From Brevibacterium jeotgali (GTDB lineage: Bacteria; Actinomycetota; Actinomycetes; Actinomycetales; Brevibacteriaceae): DNA of 49,367 nucleotides. The notes under the pieces were generated by a model. The model was given only the letters and a program-made list of their open reading frames with translations. It did no database searches and was not told the origin of the DNA. This document shows, piece after piece, positions 8,773 to 17,613 of the stretch. Position 1 is the stretch's first letter; each line of letters begins with the position of its first letter. Where the stretch lies: NCBI RefSeq assembly GCF_900169175.1, contig NZ_FXZM01000017.1:1-49367 (forward strand), in the 5' to 3' direction. A program made the position numbers and the translations under genes.

Positions 8773-9228
8773 TCATGCCGTCGAGGCGCGGGAGGCCTCC
8801 CACGCGCCGACGCACTCCGTGCAGACCGCCTGGAACGTGACGTCTGCGCTGAGGAGCACAGGCATCCCACTGGTGCCGACGGGGGAGAGGCACGGAGCAT
8901 CTCCGGTCACGCAGTCCACGTCCTCGATGCGGTGGCACACCACACACCGGATGTGATGGTGGTTGTCGTCCGTCCGCGTCTCGTAGCGGGCTGCGCCCGG
9001 TGCGTCGACGCGACGGAGAAGACCCTTCTCCGTCAGGTCGTTCACGACGTTGTGGACGGATTGCATCGAGAGTGACGGGAGCTGTTCCGCGATGCCGGCA
9101 TGGACTTCCGCCGCAGTGCAGTGCGGGTTCGCGGTGAGGAAGTCCAGTGCGGCGACACGGCCCGGTGTGGCGCGCATTCCAGCGCGGCGCACCTGGTCCG
9201 TGAGGTCGGCTTCCTGCATTCTCTGCAT
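8773..9228 (-). CDS. Fur-family peroxide-sensing regulator (CatR/FurA type)
   Basis: 151 residues. The winged-helix DNA-binding part covers about residues 8-85 (TPGRVAALDFL, SMQSVHNVVNDL). The metal-binding dimer part has HHH at 90-92, CVVC at 95-98 and CTEC at 136-139, giving the structural zinc site of Fur proteins. The start is the ATG at 9228 rather than the one at 9219, because a good promoter ends exactly six bases before it (leaderless start) and neither ATG has a ribosome site. In actinobacteria such genes next to a catalase repress the catalase and themselves until peroxide oxidises the protein. It is upstream of katA with a gap of 81 bases. Confidence 0.9.
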   Translation of the reverse strand: MQRMQEADLTDQVRRAGMRATPGRVAALDFLTANPHCTAAEVHAGIAEQLPSLSMQSVHNVVNDLTEKGLLRRVDAPGAARYETRTDDNHHHIRCVVCHRIEDVDCVTGDAPCLSPVGTSGMPVLLSADVTFQAVCTECVGAWEASRASTA

Positions 9229-9234
9229 AGTTTT

Positions 9235-9263
9235 AGGGTAGTCGCTCTTTTGTGCCGTGGCAA
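9235..9263 (-). promoter_or_regulatory. Leaderless promoter of the Fur-type gene
   Basis: Minus strand: -35 TTGCCA (complement of 9258-9263), 17-base spacer, -10 TACCCT (complement of 9235-9240), then six bases and the ATG at 9228. Autoregulation by the product would be expected here, but I could not pick a convincing operator palindrome. Confidence 0.65.
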
Positions 9264-9286
9264 ATAAGGGGCAGGCAGTCGGCCCC

Positions 9287-10795
9287 TCAGGAGCGCAGCT
9301 GGCGCTTGAGGATCTTCCCGGAGGTGTTCTTGGGCAGCTCATCGATGAAGTGCACCGCCTTCGGCACCTTGAACGGTGCGAGGCGTTCGCGGACGTGGGC
9401 GATGACGGCATCGCCGTCGATCTCGCCCTTCTTCACGACGTAGGCAGTGATCGCCTCGATCCACTTCTCATCCGGAGTGCCGACGACGGCGACCTCTGCG
9501 ACGGCGTCGAGCTCGAAGATCGCGTCCTCGACCTGGCGGGAGGCGACGAGCACGCCACCCGTGTTGATGACGTCCTTCACTCGGTCGACGACTTCGATGA
9601 AGCCCTCCTCATCCTGGACCACGAGGTCGCCGGAGTGGAACCATCCGCCCCGGAACGCCTCTTCCGTCGCTTCGGGCTTGTTCCAGTACCCCTCGCAGAG
9701 CTGTGGCGAGCGGTAGAGGATCTCACCCTGCTCGCCGGGAACCACGTCCTTGCCGGATGGGTCGACCACGCGGGTCTCGACGAAGAGCACGGGACGACCG
9801 GCGGATCCGGGGTGTGCATCGTGCTCCTCAGGCCGCAGCACGGTGCAGACAGGGCCCATCTCCGACTGACCGAAGGCGTTGTAGAAGCCCATGTCCGGCA
9901 GCGCCTCGCGCAGTCGCGCCAGGACTGGGCCGGGCATGATGGACGCGCCGTAGTAGCCCTTCGCGAGGCTCGACAGGTCACGTGCACCGAACTCGTCGTG
10001 ATTGGCGAGTGCGACCCACACGGTGGGTGCGGCGAAGAATGCCGTGATCCGCTCCGTCTCGAAGATCTCGAAGAGCTGGGCCGGGACGGGGCCCGGGACG
10101 ATGAGGTTGAACCCGCCCTTCATGAGCGCCGGCAGCAGGAACACATGCATCTGGGCGGAGTGGTACAGCGGCAGGGCGTGGACCATCCGGTCGGACGCCT
10201 CGAAGTCCAGGACGTCGAGGCAACTGAGGTAGTGATGGATCAGCGCGCGGTGCGTCATGATCGCGCCCTTGGGCGCCGATGTCGTGCCGGACGTGTAGAG
10301 CAGCTGGGCGACGTCCGTGTCGACGACGGCGAACTCGTCGTCACGCTGAGGTTCCACAGCGTCCGCAGCTGCGACCGGCACGAGGTCCTCGAACGTCCGG
10401 ACCGACAGTGTCGGGCCGGATGCGGTCGCCGTCACGTGCTCGGCGAGCGCGGCGTCCGCGAAGACCACGGTGGCCCCGGAGTCCGTGAAGAAGTAGTCGA
10501 GCTCATCGCCGCGCATCTGGTAGTTGATGGGGACGTGGACGAGCCCCGCCCGCGCACAGGCGAGGTACGTGAGGACGTAGAGGTCCGAGTTCGCGCCGAA
10601 TGCGGCGACCCGGTCCCCGTGCTTGAGACCCAGCCCCACGAAGTGCCTGGCCAGCGCGGTCACAGCGCTGTCCCACTCACGGTAGGTCCACGTGCGATCG
10701 CCGAATGCGACGGCCGTGGCTTCGGGGGTGCGCTGCGCCGTGCGGCGCACGACGTCGGCAACGGTGCTCTGGCGAGGTGATGTGATCTGTCCCAT
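9287..10795 (-). CDS. Acyl-CoA synthetase (AMP-forming, FadD-like)
   Basis: 502 residues of the ANL superfamily, which activates a carboxylic acid to its CoA thioester through an acyl-AMP. The P-loop-like motif YTSGTTSAPKGA, the core motif GFYNAFGQSEMGP, the GWFHSGD aspartate motif and the C-terminal lysine region (NTSGKILKR) are all present. The start is the ATG at 10795, six bases after a TACGTT hexamer; an upstream in-frame ATG (10831) would lie inside the divergent promoter. Chain-length preference cannot be read. It is divergent from the Nif3 gene and upstream of the Fur-type gene, with no obvious functional link. Confidence 0.85.
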   Translation of the reverse strand: MGQITSPRQSTVADVVRRTAQRTPEATAVAFGDRTWTYREWDSAVTALARHFVGLGLKHGDRVAAFGANSDLYVLTYLACARAGLVHVPINYQMRGDELDYFFTDSGATVVFADAALAEHVTATASGPTLSVRTFEDLVPVAAADAVEPQRDDEFAVVDTDVAQLLYTSGTTSAPKGAIMTHRALIHHYLSCLDVLDFEASDRMVHALPLYHSAQMHVFLLPALMKGGFNLIVPGPVPAQLFEIFETERITAFFAAPTVWVALANHDEFGARDLSSLAKGYYGASIMPGPVLARLREALPDMGFYNAFGQSEMGPVCTVLRPEEHDAHPGSAGRPVLFVETRVVDPSGKDVVPGEQGEILYRSPQLCEGYWNKPEATEEAFRGGWFHSGDLVVQDEEGFIEVVDRVKDVINTGGVLVASRQVEDAIFELDAVAEVAVVGTPDEKWIEAITAYVVKKGEIDGDAVIAHVRERLAPFKVPKAVHFIDELPKNTSGKILKRQLRS

Positions 10796-10801
10796 GGTGG
10801 G

Positions 10802-10807
10802 AACGTA
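10802..10807 (-). promoter_or_regulatory. -10 hexamer of the acyl-CoA synthetase gene
   Basis: TACGTT on the minus strand, with exactly six bases to the ATG at 10795. This fits a leaderless transcript and supports the chosen start. Confidence 0.5.
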
Positions 10808-10853
10808 GCGGACGCGCGTGACGCGTGCCACTCACGTCCGCGTCGTGGTCGAC

Positions 10854-10859
10854 TACGGT
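10854..10859 (+). promoter_or_regulatory. -10 hexamer of the Nif3 gene
   Basis: TACGGT followed by six bases and the ATG at 10866: a second leaderless start, divergent from the acyl-CoA synthetase promoter within the same 70-base gap. Confidence 0.5.
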
Positions 10860-10865
10860 GGGTCC

Positions 10866-11711
10866 ATGGTCGAACCCACGCTCGCGCAGGTGCGCGCCCT
10901 CGTCGATGAACTGTGGCCGGAGGAGTACGCGGAGGCGTGGGACTCCGTCGGACTGACCGCAGGCGATCCGACTGCGCGGGTGACGTCGGTCCTGCTGGCA
11001 GTCGACCCTGTGGATGATGTGATCGCAGAGGCGGAGGAGACTGGTGCTGACCTCCTCGTGACCCACCATCCCCTCCTGCTGAGGGGGATCACCTCGGTCG
11101 CCGCCGACACTCTCAAGGGCGGTCAGCTCACCCGCCTCCTCCGTGCCGGGATCGCGCACATCGCCGCCCACACCAATGCTGATTCACAGCTGGGAGGCGT
11201 CTCCGACGCGCTCATCGAGACGCTCGGGGTGCCGGTCGAGGGACCGCTCGTGCAGACGGCCGGAGCTCCGGACGGGGTGGGCATCGGCCGCTGGGGCGAC
11301 CGTGAGCCCACGACGGTGCGTGCGCTCGCGGAGACGCTCGCGAAGGTCCTGCCCGCCACCGTGACCGGTGTGCGGATCGCAGGCGATCCCGACGCCGAGG
11401 TCCGCCGAGTCGCAGTCTGCGGAGGTGCGGGCGATGGTCTCTTCGATTCCGTCCGAGAGGTGGGCGCCGACGTCTACATCACCTCCGACCTCCGACACCA
11501 TCCCGCGACCGAGGCCCGGGACACCGCACATCGCGGCGCCGGCCTCCCGCACCTCATCGACATCTCACATTGGGCCGCGGAATCGCTGTGGCTCGACCGG
11601 GCGGCTGAATTGCTGGGAGAGGTGGCGGCCCAGCGCGGCTGGAACCTGCGCGTCAGGGTCTCCACCCGGCGCACCGACGCGTGGACGCTGCGGATCGCAC
11701 AGGAGGACTGA
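10866..11711 (+). CDS. Nif3-like dinuclear metal-centre protein (DUF34)
   Basis: 281 residues of the widespread NIF3/YbgI family, hexameric proteins with two metal ions per subunit. Ligand-bearing motifs are readable: LLVTHHPLLLRG near residue 67, AHTNAD near 100, and the C-terminal LIDISHWAAES. The family's true reaction is not settled; some members are annotated as GTP cyclohydrolase type 2, which I would not transfer. The start ATG at 10866 fits a leaderless promoter. The stop TGA is followed after one base by the next ATG, so the zinc-ribbon gene is co-transcribed. Confidence 0.85.
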   Translation: MVEPTLAQVRALVDELWPEEYAEAWDSVGLTAGDPTARVTSVLLAVDPVDDVIAEAEETGADLLVTHHPLLLRGITSVAADTLKGGQLTRLLRAGIAHIAAHTNADSQLGGVSDALIETLGVPVEGPLVQTAGAPDGVGIGRWGDREPTTVRALAETLAKVLPATVTGVRIAGDPDAEVRRVAVCGGAGDGLFDSVREVGADVYITSDLRHHPATEARDTAHRGAGLPHLIDISHWAAESLWLDRAAELLGEVAAQRGWNLRVRVSTRRTDAWTLRIAQED

Positions 11712-11712
11712 T

Positions 11713-12444
11713 ATGGCCGACGAACACCTCTCAGAGGAGCAGGCAGCCGCACTGCGCGAGTGGATCGCGGAGGGCTCGCACCTGCGCACGCTGCAGCACG
11801 AGGCGAAGCAGACTGAACGACTCGAGGCGCTGCGAGCTCTTGCAGGTGAGCATGGCGAGCTGCAGAACGAGCGCACTCGCCTTGCCGCAGTCCACGCGGA
11901 GCAGGAGAAGGCCGCACGGGATGCGGAGAACAGCGCCGATGACGTGCGTGAGCGTGTGACGCGCACGGAGACGCGCCTCAACGACGGTACTGGACTCACC
12001 TCTCGGGACCTCATGGGACTGCAGGACGAGATCGCGGGCCTGCGCGAACGCATCGACGTGATCGAAGGAGAGCAGGTCGAAGCACTCGAGGCCGCGGAAT
12101 CGACGGCCTCGCAGCTGGCGGATACCACTGCCAAGGCGGAGGAGGTCGCGTCTCGTGGACGAGAACTGCAGGCCGAGCGCGCGAGCGAGGGAGAGCGCCT
12201 CACCGGTGAGATCGCTGAAGTCGAGAAGATCCGTGCGTCACTGCTCGAGCGGATCCCCGCCGCTCTGCACAGCCGTCTCCGGGCGGAGGGCTCGTATCCG
12301 GCCGCCGCGGTCGTGACTGCTGGGTCCTGCGGGGCCTGCGGGGAGCAGCTCTCCGGCATGCTCGGAGACTCCTACCGGAACCTCGGCCCCGGGGGCATGC
12401 TCGACTGCGACGGCTGTGGAACGCTCCTGCTCAAGGTCGCGTGA
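11713..12444 (+). CDS. Coiled-coil protein with C-terminal C4 zinc ribbon (DUF164)
   Basis: 243 residues. Residues about 20-175 are almost all charged heptad-like helix (coiled coil). The C-terminus carries a zinc ribbon, CGACG near 212 and CDGCG near 235. Start ATG 11713 lies 5 bases after AGGAGGA. The family is conserved in actinobacteria directly after nif3, as here; its function is not known, although a nucleic-acid or chaperone-like role has been proposed. Confidence 0.85.
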   Translation: MADEHLSEEQAAALREWIAEGSHLRTLQHEAKQTERLEALRALAGEHGELQNERTRLAAVHAEQEKAARDAENSADDVRERVTRTETRLNDGTGLTSRDLMGLQDEIAGLRERIDVIEGEQVEALEAAESTASQLADTTAKAEEVASRGRELQAERASEGERLTGEIAEVEKIRASLLERIPAALHSRLRAEGSYPAAAVVTAGSCGACGEQLSGMLGDSYRNLGPGGMLDCDGCGTLLLKVA

Positions 12445-12468
12445 CGTCCGCCGCCGTCCACGTCGCGA

Positions 12469-13233
12469 TCAGGACTCCGGCAGCACCACGGTGAGGGAAG
12501 CGGGCTTCCTGCCCGCAGCGGGCGTGAGCTCGACCTCGTACCAGGCGGATGCGGCCTCGGCGACGTCTTCCGCTGTGGAAGGCAGTGCGGCAGGCGAGCG
12601 CAGCAGCCTGCCGACCAGCTCACCGCGGGTGTGCTTCGCGAAGTGGGAGACCACCTTCCGCACTCCGCTGCGCACCTGGACCACGTCGATCGTGACGACC
12701 TGTGCAGACGGCCCCGGCCACGCAGCACGGTAGTCAGCGGAGCGGCAGTCGACCAGCAGCTCGTCGGCGAAGGCTTCGTTGAGCACCGGCGCCAGCTGAG
12801 GCCTCCACCACGTCTTCGCTCGACCGAACTCCGGCAGCTGCGCTCCCATCGACAGTCGGTACGCGGGGATCAGATCGTCGATCCCGACGATGCCGAACAA
12901 TCCCGACATGACGTGGACTGCGGACCGCTTCTCCTCAGGGACCTGTGCGAGGTCGTCTGCGCCCATCGCTGCGAAGAGCACTCCCGTGTAGACCGAGCTG
13001 GCCGGCCCTGTCGGAGCACTCGCCAGGCGGGTGTTCGCACGGACCTCCTCGTGCAGCGATTTCCCGACGCCCAGCAGGGTGAGCGCGTCGCTCCGCGTGG
13101 AGGTCTCGACGAGCGTCTGGAGCATCTGGTGCCGTGCCTCACCGAGCTGCGGGAAGGTGAGTCCGGCGACGTCCACGGGATCCCCCGAGCAAGGCGGCGT
13201 CTTGCCCTCCGACGGGGGGAGCAGGATCTTCAC
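12469..13233 (-). CDS. yaaA: Peroxide stress protein YaaA (DUF328)
   Basis: 254 residues matching the YaaA family throughout: N-terminal MKILLPPSEGKT, central AYRLSMGAQLP and C-terminal SHFAKHTRGELVG. YaaA lowers oxidative damage by limiting free iron during peroxide stress and binds DNA in E. coli. The start is a GTG (complement of 13231-13233) nine bases after AGGAGG. It is convergent with the zinc-ribbon gene, with only 24 bases between stops, and about 4 kb from the catalase; a shared peroxide regulon is possible but not shown. Confidence 0.85.
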   Translation of the reverse strand: MKILLPPSEGKTPPCSGDPVDVAGLTFPQLGEARHQMLQTLVETSTRSDALTLLGVGKSLHEEVRANTRLASAPTGPASSVYTGVLFAAMGADDLAQVPEEKRSAVHVMSGLFGIVGIDDLIPAYRLSMGAQLPEFGRAKTWWRPQLAPVLNEAFADELLVDCRSADYRAAWPGPSAQVVTIDVVQVRSGVRKVVSHFAKHTRGELVGRLLRSPAALPSTAEDVAEAASAWYEVELTPAAGRKPASLTVVLPES

Positions 13234-13362
13234 GGGGCATGTCCTCCTGGTGACGCCGCGGGCGGGTGGAGATCGGAGTGACCGACCACGAGGACTGTAC
13301 CGGTCGCCGCGATGCGAGGAGCGACCGGGTGAACGCGGATCGTGGGGAACCGCCGGGTCCTC

Positions 13363-14238
13363 CTACGCGGACTTCTCCTGGGCGCTCCTTCGGAAGAACT
13401 CCTCGAGGTGATGCTCACCCCACCGCTCCCCGATCGCGTCACGGGTGAACCCCTCTGACAGGAACTCGGCGAGGACGGCTGTGCGGCCACCGACGCGTCG
13501 GGCTGCCCAGACTCCTGCCGTCACCGCTGCCGCCGGGATCCGGATCATACGGCAGGGCTTCCCGACGGCAGCGGCCGCGAGCCTCCCGACCTGGTCGAAG
13601 GTGAGGACGTCCGGACCGCCCACGTCCCAGCTGCCGCTGGTGTCGCCCAGACGGTCGGCGCAGTAGGCGGCCAGGTCCGCGCCGTGGATGGGTGCGATCC
13701 TGACTCCGCGTCCGGGCGGCAGCAGGACGAATCCGGATCGGGCCATCGACAGGAACTCGCTCATGTCGGAGAAGTAGGCCGACGGATTCACGATCTGGTG
13801 TGCTGTCGACGACCGGGTCAGTGCCTCGGAGAAGGCCGTCTTCGACCGCGTGATCAGCGACCGGCCGACCGCTGCGTGCATGACGTTGACGAAGAGGAAG
13901 GAATCGACCGACGCATTCTCCGCCTCCTCCAGCAGGCGCAGGTTGGCCAGGTAGTCCACGTCCCACGGGCTGGCCTTCTGCCGGGTGACGCCGAGTGCGG
14001 AGCACACCCGGTCAGCTCCGTGGCAGGTTCCGGCGACGAACGACGGCGCGGTGATGTCGCCGACGCACCATTCCTCGACGCGACCCGCCAGAGACGGGGC
14101 GCCGAAGGCGCCGGGCTGCTCGGCGCGCTCCCGCGATCGGACGATCGCGCGGACTCGGTACCCTCGATCGGACAGCTCCCGCACGAGGTATCGGCCGACG
14201 TATCCGGTCGCACCCGCGACGACTGCCAGTTCAGGCAC
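13363..14238 (-). CDS. NAD(P)-binding SDR-like protein (NmrA/NAD-epimerase type)
   Basis: 291 residues with an atypical short-chain-dehydrogenase fold. The dinucleotide motif GATGYVG is at residues 9-15. The rest resembles NAD(P)H-binding proteins of the NmrA or epimerase groups (NPSAYFSDMSEF, APIHGADLAAYCADRLGD, GGPDVLTFDQVG). The SDR YxxxK catalytic pair is not evident, so it may be a redox-sensing or quinone-reductase-like protein. The start is GTG at 14238, five bases after GAGGAG; longer frames upstream have no ribosome site. Substrate unknown. Confidence 0.75.
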   Translation of the reverse strand: MPELAVVAGATGYVGRYLVRELSDRGYRVRAIVRSRERAEQPGAFGAPSLAGRVEEWCVGDITAPSFVAGTCHGADRVCSALGVTRQKASPWDVDYLANLRLLEEAENASVDSFLFVNVMHAAVGRSLITRSKTAFSEALTRSSTAHQIVNPSAYFSDMSEFLSMARSGFVLLPPGRGVRIAPIHGADLAAYCADRLGDTSGSWDVGGPDVLTFDQVGRLAAAAVGKPCRMIRIPAAAVTAGVWAARRVGGRTAVLAEFLSEGFTRDAIGERWGEHHLEEFFRRSAQEKSA

Positions 14239-14391
14239 GGTGACTCCTCTCGGGTCTCGGGTCTCGCGTCGGCTCGGCCGGCCGACGTGCCGGTCACTGC
14301 AGTGTGGTGGACGCCTCAGCAACGGGCAAGGGAACGGACGCCTCCGGGTGAAGGGCAGCATGAGTGCGATGAGGCGCTAGACTGTCTCGTC

Positions 14392-14789
14392 GAGGACAGG
14401 TCGCTGGACGGCCGCGGCTCAGCAGGGCGAAAGCCGCTGGGCTGAGGAACGTCCGGGCTCCGCAGAGCAGGGTGGTGGCCAACAGCCACCCGGGGTGACC
14501 CGCGGGAAAGTGCAACAGAGAGCAGACCGCCCGGACCGGGAGCGATCCCGGGACGGGTAAGGGTGAAACGGTGGTGTAAGAGACCACCAGTGCCGCAGGT
14601 GACTGCGGCAGCTATGTAAACCCCACCCGGAGCAAGATCGGACAGACGGCGTTCGAGGGCTGCTCGCCCGAAGCCGTCGGGTGGATCGCTCGAGGCCGCT
14701 GGTGACAGCGGTCCCAGACAGATGGTCGTCGCGTGCACCGGGGTGACCGGGTGCACGAACAGAACCCGGCGTACAGGCGGCCTGTCCTC
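14392..14789 (+). ncRNA. rnpB: RNase P RNA, bacterial type A
   Basis: About 398 nt, the catalytic RNA that matures tRNA 5' ends. The ends pair with each other (GAGGACAGG at 14392 with CCTGTCCTC ending 14789). The universally conserved blocks are present in order: GAGGAACGTCCGGGCTCC, AACAGAGAGCAGACC, GTAAGGGTGAAACGGTG, GTAAGAGACCACCAG and finally ACAGAACCCGGCGTACAGGC. Exact ends are estimated from the P1 pairing. Confidence 0.97.
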
Positions 14790-14810
14790 ACCTCGTTCCC
14801 CCCCCCGCAG

Positions 14811-14846
14811 CCCGTGCCGCGCTCCGATCGCGGAGCGGCGCGTGCG
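14811..14846. terminator. Hairpin between rnpB and ppgK
   Basis: CGCTCCG-ATCG-CGGAGCG core with further pairing outside it, between two convergent genes. A run of nine C residues lies just before it at 14798-14806. Confidence 0.5.
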
Positions 14847-14861
14847 CGATCCGCACCGGTC

Positions 14862-15704
14862 TCATGCGTCGGTGCGACGCACCCGCATCCTGCCCTTGTC
14901 GTGGCCCAGCAGTCCGGCGCCCACGATGCCCGCATTGTTGAGCAGTTCTGCCGCGCGGATCGGCGTCTTCACGTCGATGTCCGCGAGGAAGTCCGCAGCG
15001 CGCTTCGAGATGCCGCCGCCGACGATGAAGAGGTCCGGCCAGAACAGCCTCTCCAGCTCCCGGTAGTAGACGGTGAGCCTCCTGCACCACTCCTGCATGT
15101 CGTAGCCGTCGCGACGCATCGCCGCGACGGACGTGCGCGTCTCCGCAGCGGCCCCATCGACCGTGAGGTGGCCGAGCTCCGTGTAGGGGAACAGCCGACC
15201 GCCCGCGAAGAGAGCCGTTCCGATCCCCGTGCCCAGCGTCGTCATCATGACGGTGTCCCTACGGTGCTCCCGGCCCGCTCCGCAGGTCATCTCCGCGAGC
15301 CCCGCGGCGTCCGCGTCGTTCGCCATGTGCACGTGCGGACCGAGCGCTGCGCTCAGCGCGTCGACGATCGGGAAGCCGTCGAACGCATCGTCGAGATTGC
15401 CCGTGAACTGCACCGTCCCGTGCTTGATGACACCGGGGAACGCGCAGCCGATCGGCAGCGTCTCCACCTGATCCGCACCCCGGATGAGGCCGGCCGCAGC
15501 CGCTTCCGCACCCAGCGTTCCGACCACGGACGCGACAGTCGCGATGACGGCTTCCGGGGTGGCCGGCTGCGGAGTGTCGTCACGGACACGGCCTCCCAGC
15601 ATCGTGCCGGTCGCGACGTCGACGAGGCCGGCCTTCGTCCCGGTGCCTCCGATGTCGATGCCGACGGCCAGACGTGACACATCGATGGATGAGCGCTGCG
15701 GCAT
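14862..15704 (-). CDS. ppgK: Polyphosphate-dependent glucokinase (ROK family)
   Basis: 280 residues. It phosphorylates glucose to glucose 6-phosphate, using polyphosphate (and often ATP) as donor. The N-terminal phosphate motif GIDIGGTGTKAG is at residues 15-26, then the PPGK-type blocks CAFPGVI, TLGTGIGTALF, the sugar-binding ELGHL, and a C-terminal PDLFIVGGGISKR and NNAGIVGA. The ROK zinc-finger motif is absent, as in PPGK. The start ATG (15704) follows the methionine aminopeptidase stop by 41 bases, so the two are likely co-transcribed. Confidence 0.85.
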   Translation of the reverse strand: MPQRSSIDVSRLAVGIDIGGTGTKAGLVDVATGTMLGGRVRDDTPQPATPEAVIATVASVVGTLGAEAAAAGLIRGADQVETLPIGCAFPGVIKHGTVQFTGNLDDAFDGFPIVDALSAALGPHVHMANDADAAGLAEMTCGAGREHRRDTVMMTTLGTGIGTALFAGGRLFPYTELGHLTVDGAAAETRTSVAAMRRDGYDMQEWCRRLTVYYRELERLFWPDLFIVGGGISKRAADFLADIDVKTPIRAAELLNNAGIVGAGLLGHDKGRMRVRRTDA

Positions 15705-15745
15705 GCGTGTCGCCTTTCGAATCCGGATCGTGGGCGTCTCCCGGG

Positions 15746-16660
15746 TCAGGAGGGAGAACCGGGCCCCTCGGCGATCGTCGCACCGGGGGAGGGGAGCGTC
15801 AGGATGTCCGCGCCCGTGTCCGTGACGACGAGCGTGTGCTCGAACTGCGCGGAGCGCTTGCGGTCCGCGGTGACGATGGTCCAGTCGTCGTCCCACTGCT
15901 CCCACTTGTCGGTCCCCAGATTGAGCATCGGCTCGATCGTGAAGACCATGCCGGGCTCGATGACGTCGCCGTGGTGCGGTGCCGCGTCGTAGTGCGGGAC
16001 GATGAGGCCGGAGTGGAATTCGCGTCCGACGCCGTGTCCGGTGAAGTCGCGCACGACCCCGTAGCCGAACCGCTGCGCGTACTTCTCGATGACGCGTCCG
16101 ATGACGTTGATCTGACGGCCCGGCTTCACCGCGCGGATCCCGCGCATCGTCGCCTCGTAGGTGCGCTGGACGAGCAGACGGGACTCCTCATCGACGTCGC
16201 CGACGAGGAACGTGTAGTTCGTGTCGCCGTGGACGCCGTCCTTGAACGCGGTGATGTCGACGTTGACGATGTCTCCGTCCGCCAGCACGGTGGAATCCGG
16301 GATGCCGTGGCAGATGCACTCGTTGACGGACGTGCACGTGGACTTGGGGAACGCGCGGTACCCCAGTGTCGACGGGTACGAATCGTGGTCGACGAGGTGG
16401 TCGTGGGCCACCGCGTCGATCTCATCCGTGGTGACTCCCGGGCGGATCATCCGACCGACGGCCTCCAGCGCGTCGGCGGCGATCCGCCCTGCTGCCCGGA
16501 TCCGTTCGACTTCTTCGGGGGAGTGCAGGTCTCCGCCGCGGCCCTCGTCCGGCTCTGCTCGCCCGACGTACTCCGGTCGGGGGATGGAAGCGGGGACGAA
16601 GCGCTGAGGCGACAGGCGGCCGGCGGTGAGGGTGCCCAGAGGCGCAGTGGATCCATTCAT
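15746..16660 (-). CDS. map: Methionine aminopeptidase, type I
   Basis: 304 residues. It removes the initiator methionine from new proteins. The five metal ligands are in place: D135, D146, H209, E243 and E274, with H118 in CHGIP. An N-terminal extension of about 40 residues with spaced prolines ([13 protein letters not shown]) is the mark of the type Ic enzymes of actinobacteria, which may dock at the ribosome. A TAGACT hexamer ends nine bases before the ATG, so the leader is at most a few bases long. It is the first gene of a map-ppgK unit. Confidence 0.95.
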   Translation of the reverse strand: MNGSTAPLGTLTAGRLSPQRFVPASIPRPEYVGRAEPDEGRGGDLHSPEEVERIRAAGRIAADALEAVGRMIRPGVTTDEIDAVAHDHLVDHDSYPSTLGYRAFPKSTCTSVNECICHGIPDSTVLADGDIVNVDITAFKDGVHGDTNYTFLVGDVDEESRLLVQRTYEATMRGIRAVKPGRQINVIGRVIEKYAQRFGYGVVRDFTGHGVGREFHSGLIVPHYDAAPHHGDVIEPGMVFTIEPMLNLGTDKWEQWDDDWTIVTADRKRSAQFEHTLVVTDTGADILTLPSPGATIAEGPGSPS

Positions 16661-16669
16661 GATGGGGCC

Positions 16670-16675
16670 AGTCTA
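16670..16675 (-). promoter_or_regulatory. -10 hexamer of map
   Basis: TAGACT on the minus strand nine bases before the ATG at 16660; the transcript would have almost no leader. Confidence 0.4.
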
Positions 16676-16822
16676 GCGAGCGTGCAGGACGATGCCCGTG
16701 AGGGCCTGCCCAGGCTTCGGTAGTGTGCTCGTCAGTGCGCTCGGGCCGATATCCTGGACGCGGCGCGGACACCGGTCGCGCGGAGCCGTGGTCTCACGGA
16801 GTGCGTGGGCAGGAGGTGGAGT

Positions 16823-17536
16823 ATGGGACTGCAGGAGGACGCTTCCTTCTCCGATCTCTCCGACGTCGTCTCCGCCGCGTCCACCCCCGGCCAGATCGCA
16901 GACCACATCATGGCGTCGATCGCCGCGGGCGCTCTTCCCGAGGGCACGCGCCTGCCGGCCGAGCGCGACCTCGCGGACGCACTCGCCGTCTCCCGCTCGA
17001 GCGTGCGTGCAGCACTCTCGACGCTGGAGCGCGCGGGCTTCGTCGTCCGTCGCCGAGGCCGTGGAGGCGGTACCTTCATCTCCCGTGTCGAGGCCGGCAG
17101 GGTCGATGTCTACGCCGACCGGCTCACGGAGTTCCGCCGGACCCGTCGTGATCTGCTCGACGCGCGCGCGATCGTCCAGAACCGTGTCGCCGCCGCCGCG
17201 GCGGACAGGCGGAGCGACGGCGCCGTGGTCGAGCTGCGCAGCCGTGCGATCGACTACGAGAGCGCGCGGACCGCCGCGGAGGCCCGCACCGCGGATGCGC
17301 GACTTCACTATGCGATCGCGCAGGCCGCAGACAATCCGCACCTGGTGGAGATCGTCCAGGAGCTGGACCGGAAGATCAATGCGGGCTTCCGCCACGACCC
17401 CTTCTCACCCTCGCTGTTCGCCCGCGCCTGTGACGACCACACCGCGATCGTCGATGCGATCGCCGCTGGACGTGCCGACGACGCAGGCCGCCTGTGCGAG
17501 GCGCACTTCCGCGGTACGACCATGGGCGGCCCGTGA
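16823..17536 (+). CDS. GntR-family regulator, FadR/FCD type
   Basis: 237 residues. The N-terminal winged helix covers about residues 20-90 (PGQIADHIMASIAAGALPEG, then LPAERDLADALAVSRSSVR). The C-terminal all-helical FCD ligand domain includes DARLHYAIAQAADN and CDDHTAIVDAIAAGRADDA; its His and Asp residues could hold a metal ion that bounds an acid ligand. Start ATG at 16823 is four bases after AGGAGGTGG. Such regulators often act on neighbouring catabolic genes. It is convergent with alanine dehydrogenase, which is a possible but unproven target. Confidence 0.85.
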   Translation: MGLQEDASFSDLSDVVSAASTPGQIADHIMASIAAGALPEGTRLPAERDLADALAVSRSSVRAALSTLERAGFVVRRRGRGGGTFISRVEAGRVDVYADRLTEFRRTRRDLLDARAIVQNRVAAAAADRRSDGAVVELRSRAIDYESARTAAEARTADARLHYAIAQAADNPHLVEIVQELDRKINAGFRHDPFSPSLFARACDDHTAIVDAIAAGRADDAGRLCEAHFRGTTMGGP

Positions 17537-17566
17537 GCACGACCATGACCGGCCCGTGAGTACGAC

Positions 17567-17594
17567 GATGGCCGGCCCCGTGGGACCGGCCATC
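17567..17594. terminator. Terminator between the GntR gene and ald
   Basis: GATGGCCGG and CCGGCCATC form a 9-bp stem around a 10-base loop, between two convergent genes. Just before it, two near-copies of a CCGTGAG(C/T)ACGAC word lie in tandem. Confidence 0.6.
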
Positions 17595-17613
17595 GTGAGG
17601 TGGAGGGAGTGCG

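Noticed and set aside
14294..14935. Open frames across 14294-14935
   Set aside because: They overlap RNase P RNA, whose conserved blocks and end pairing account for the sequence.
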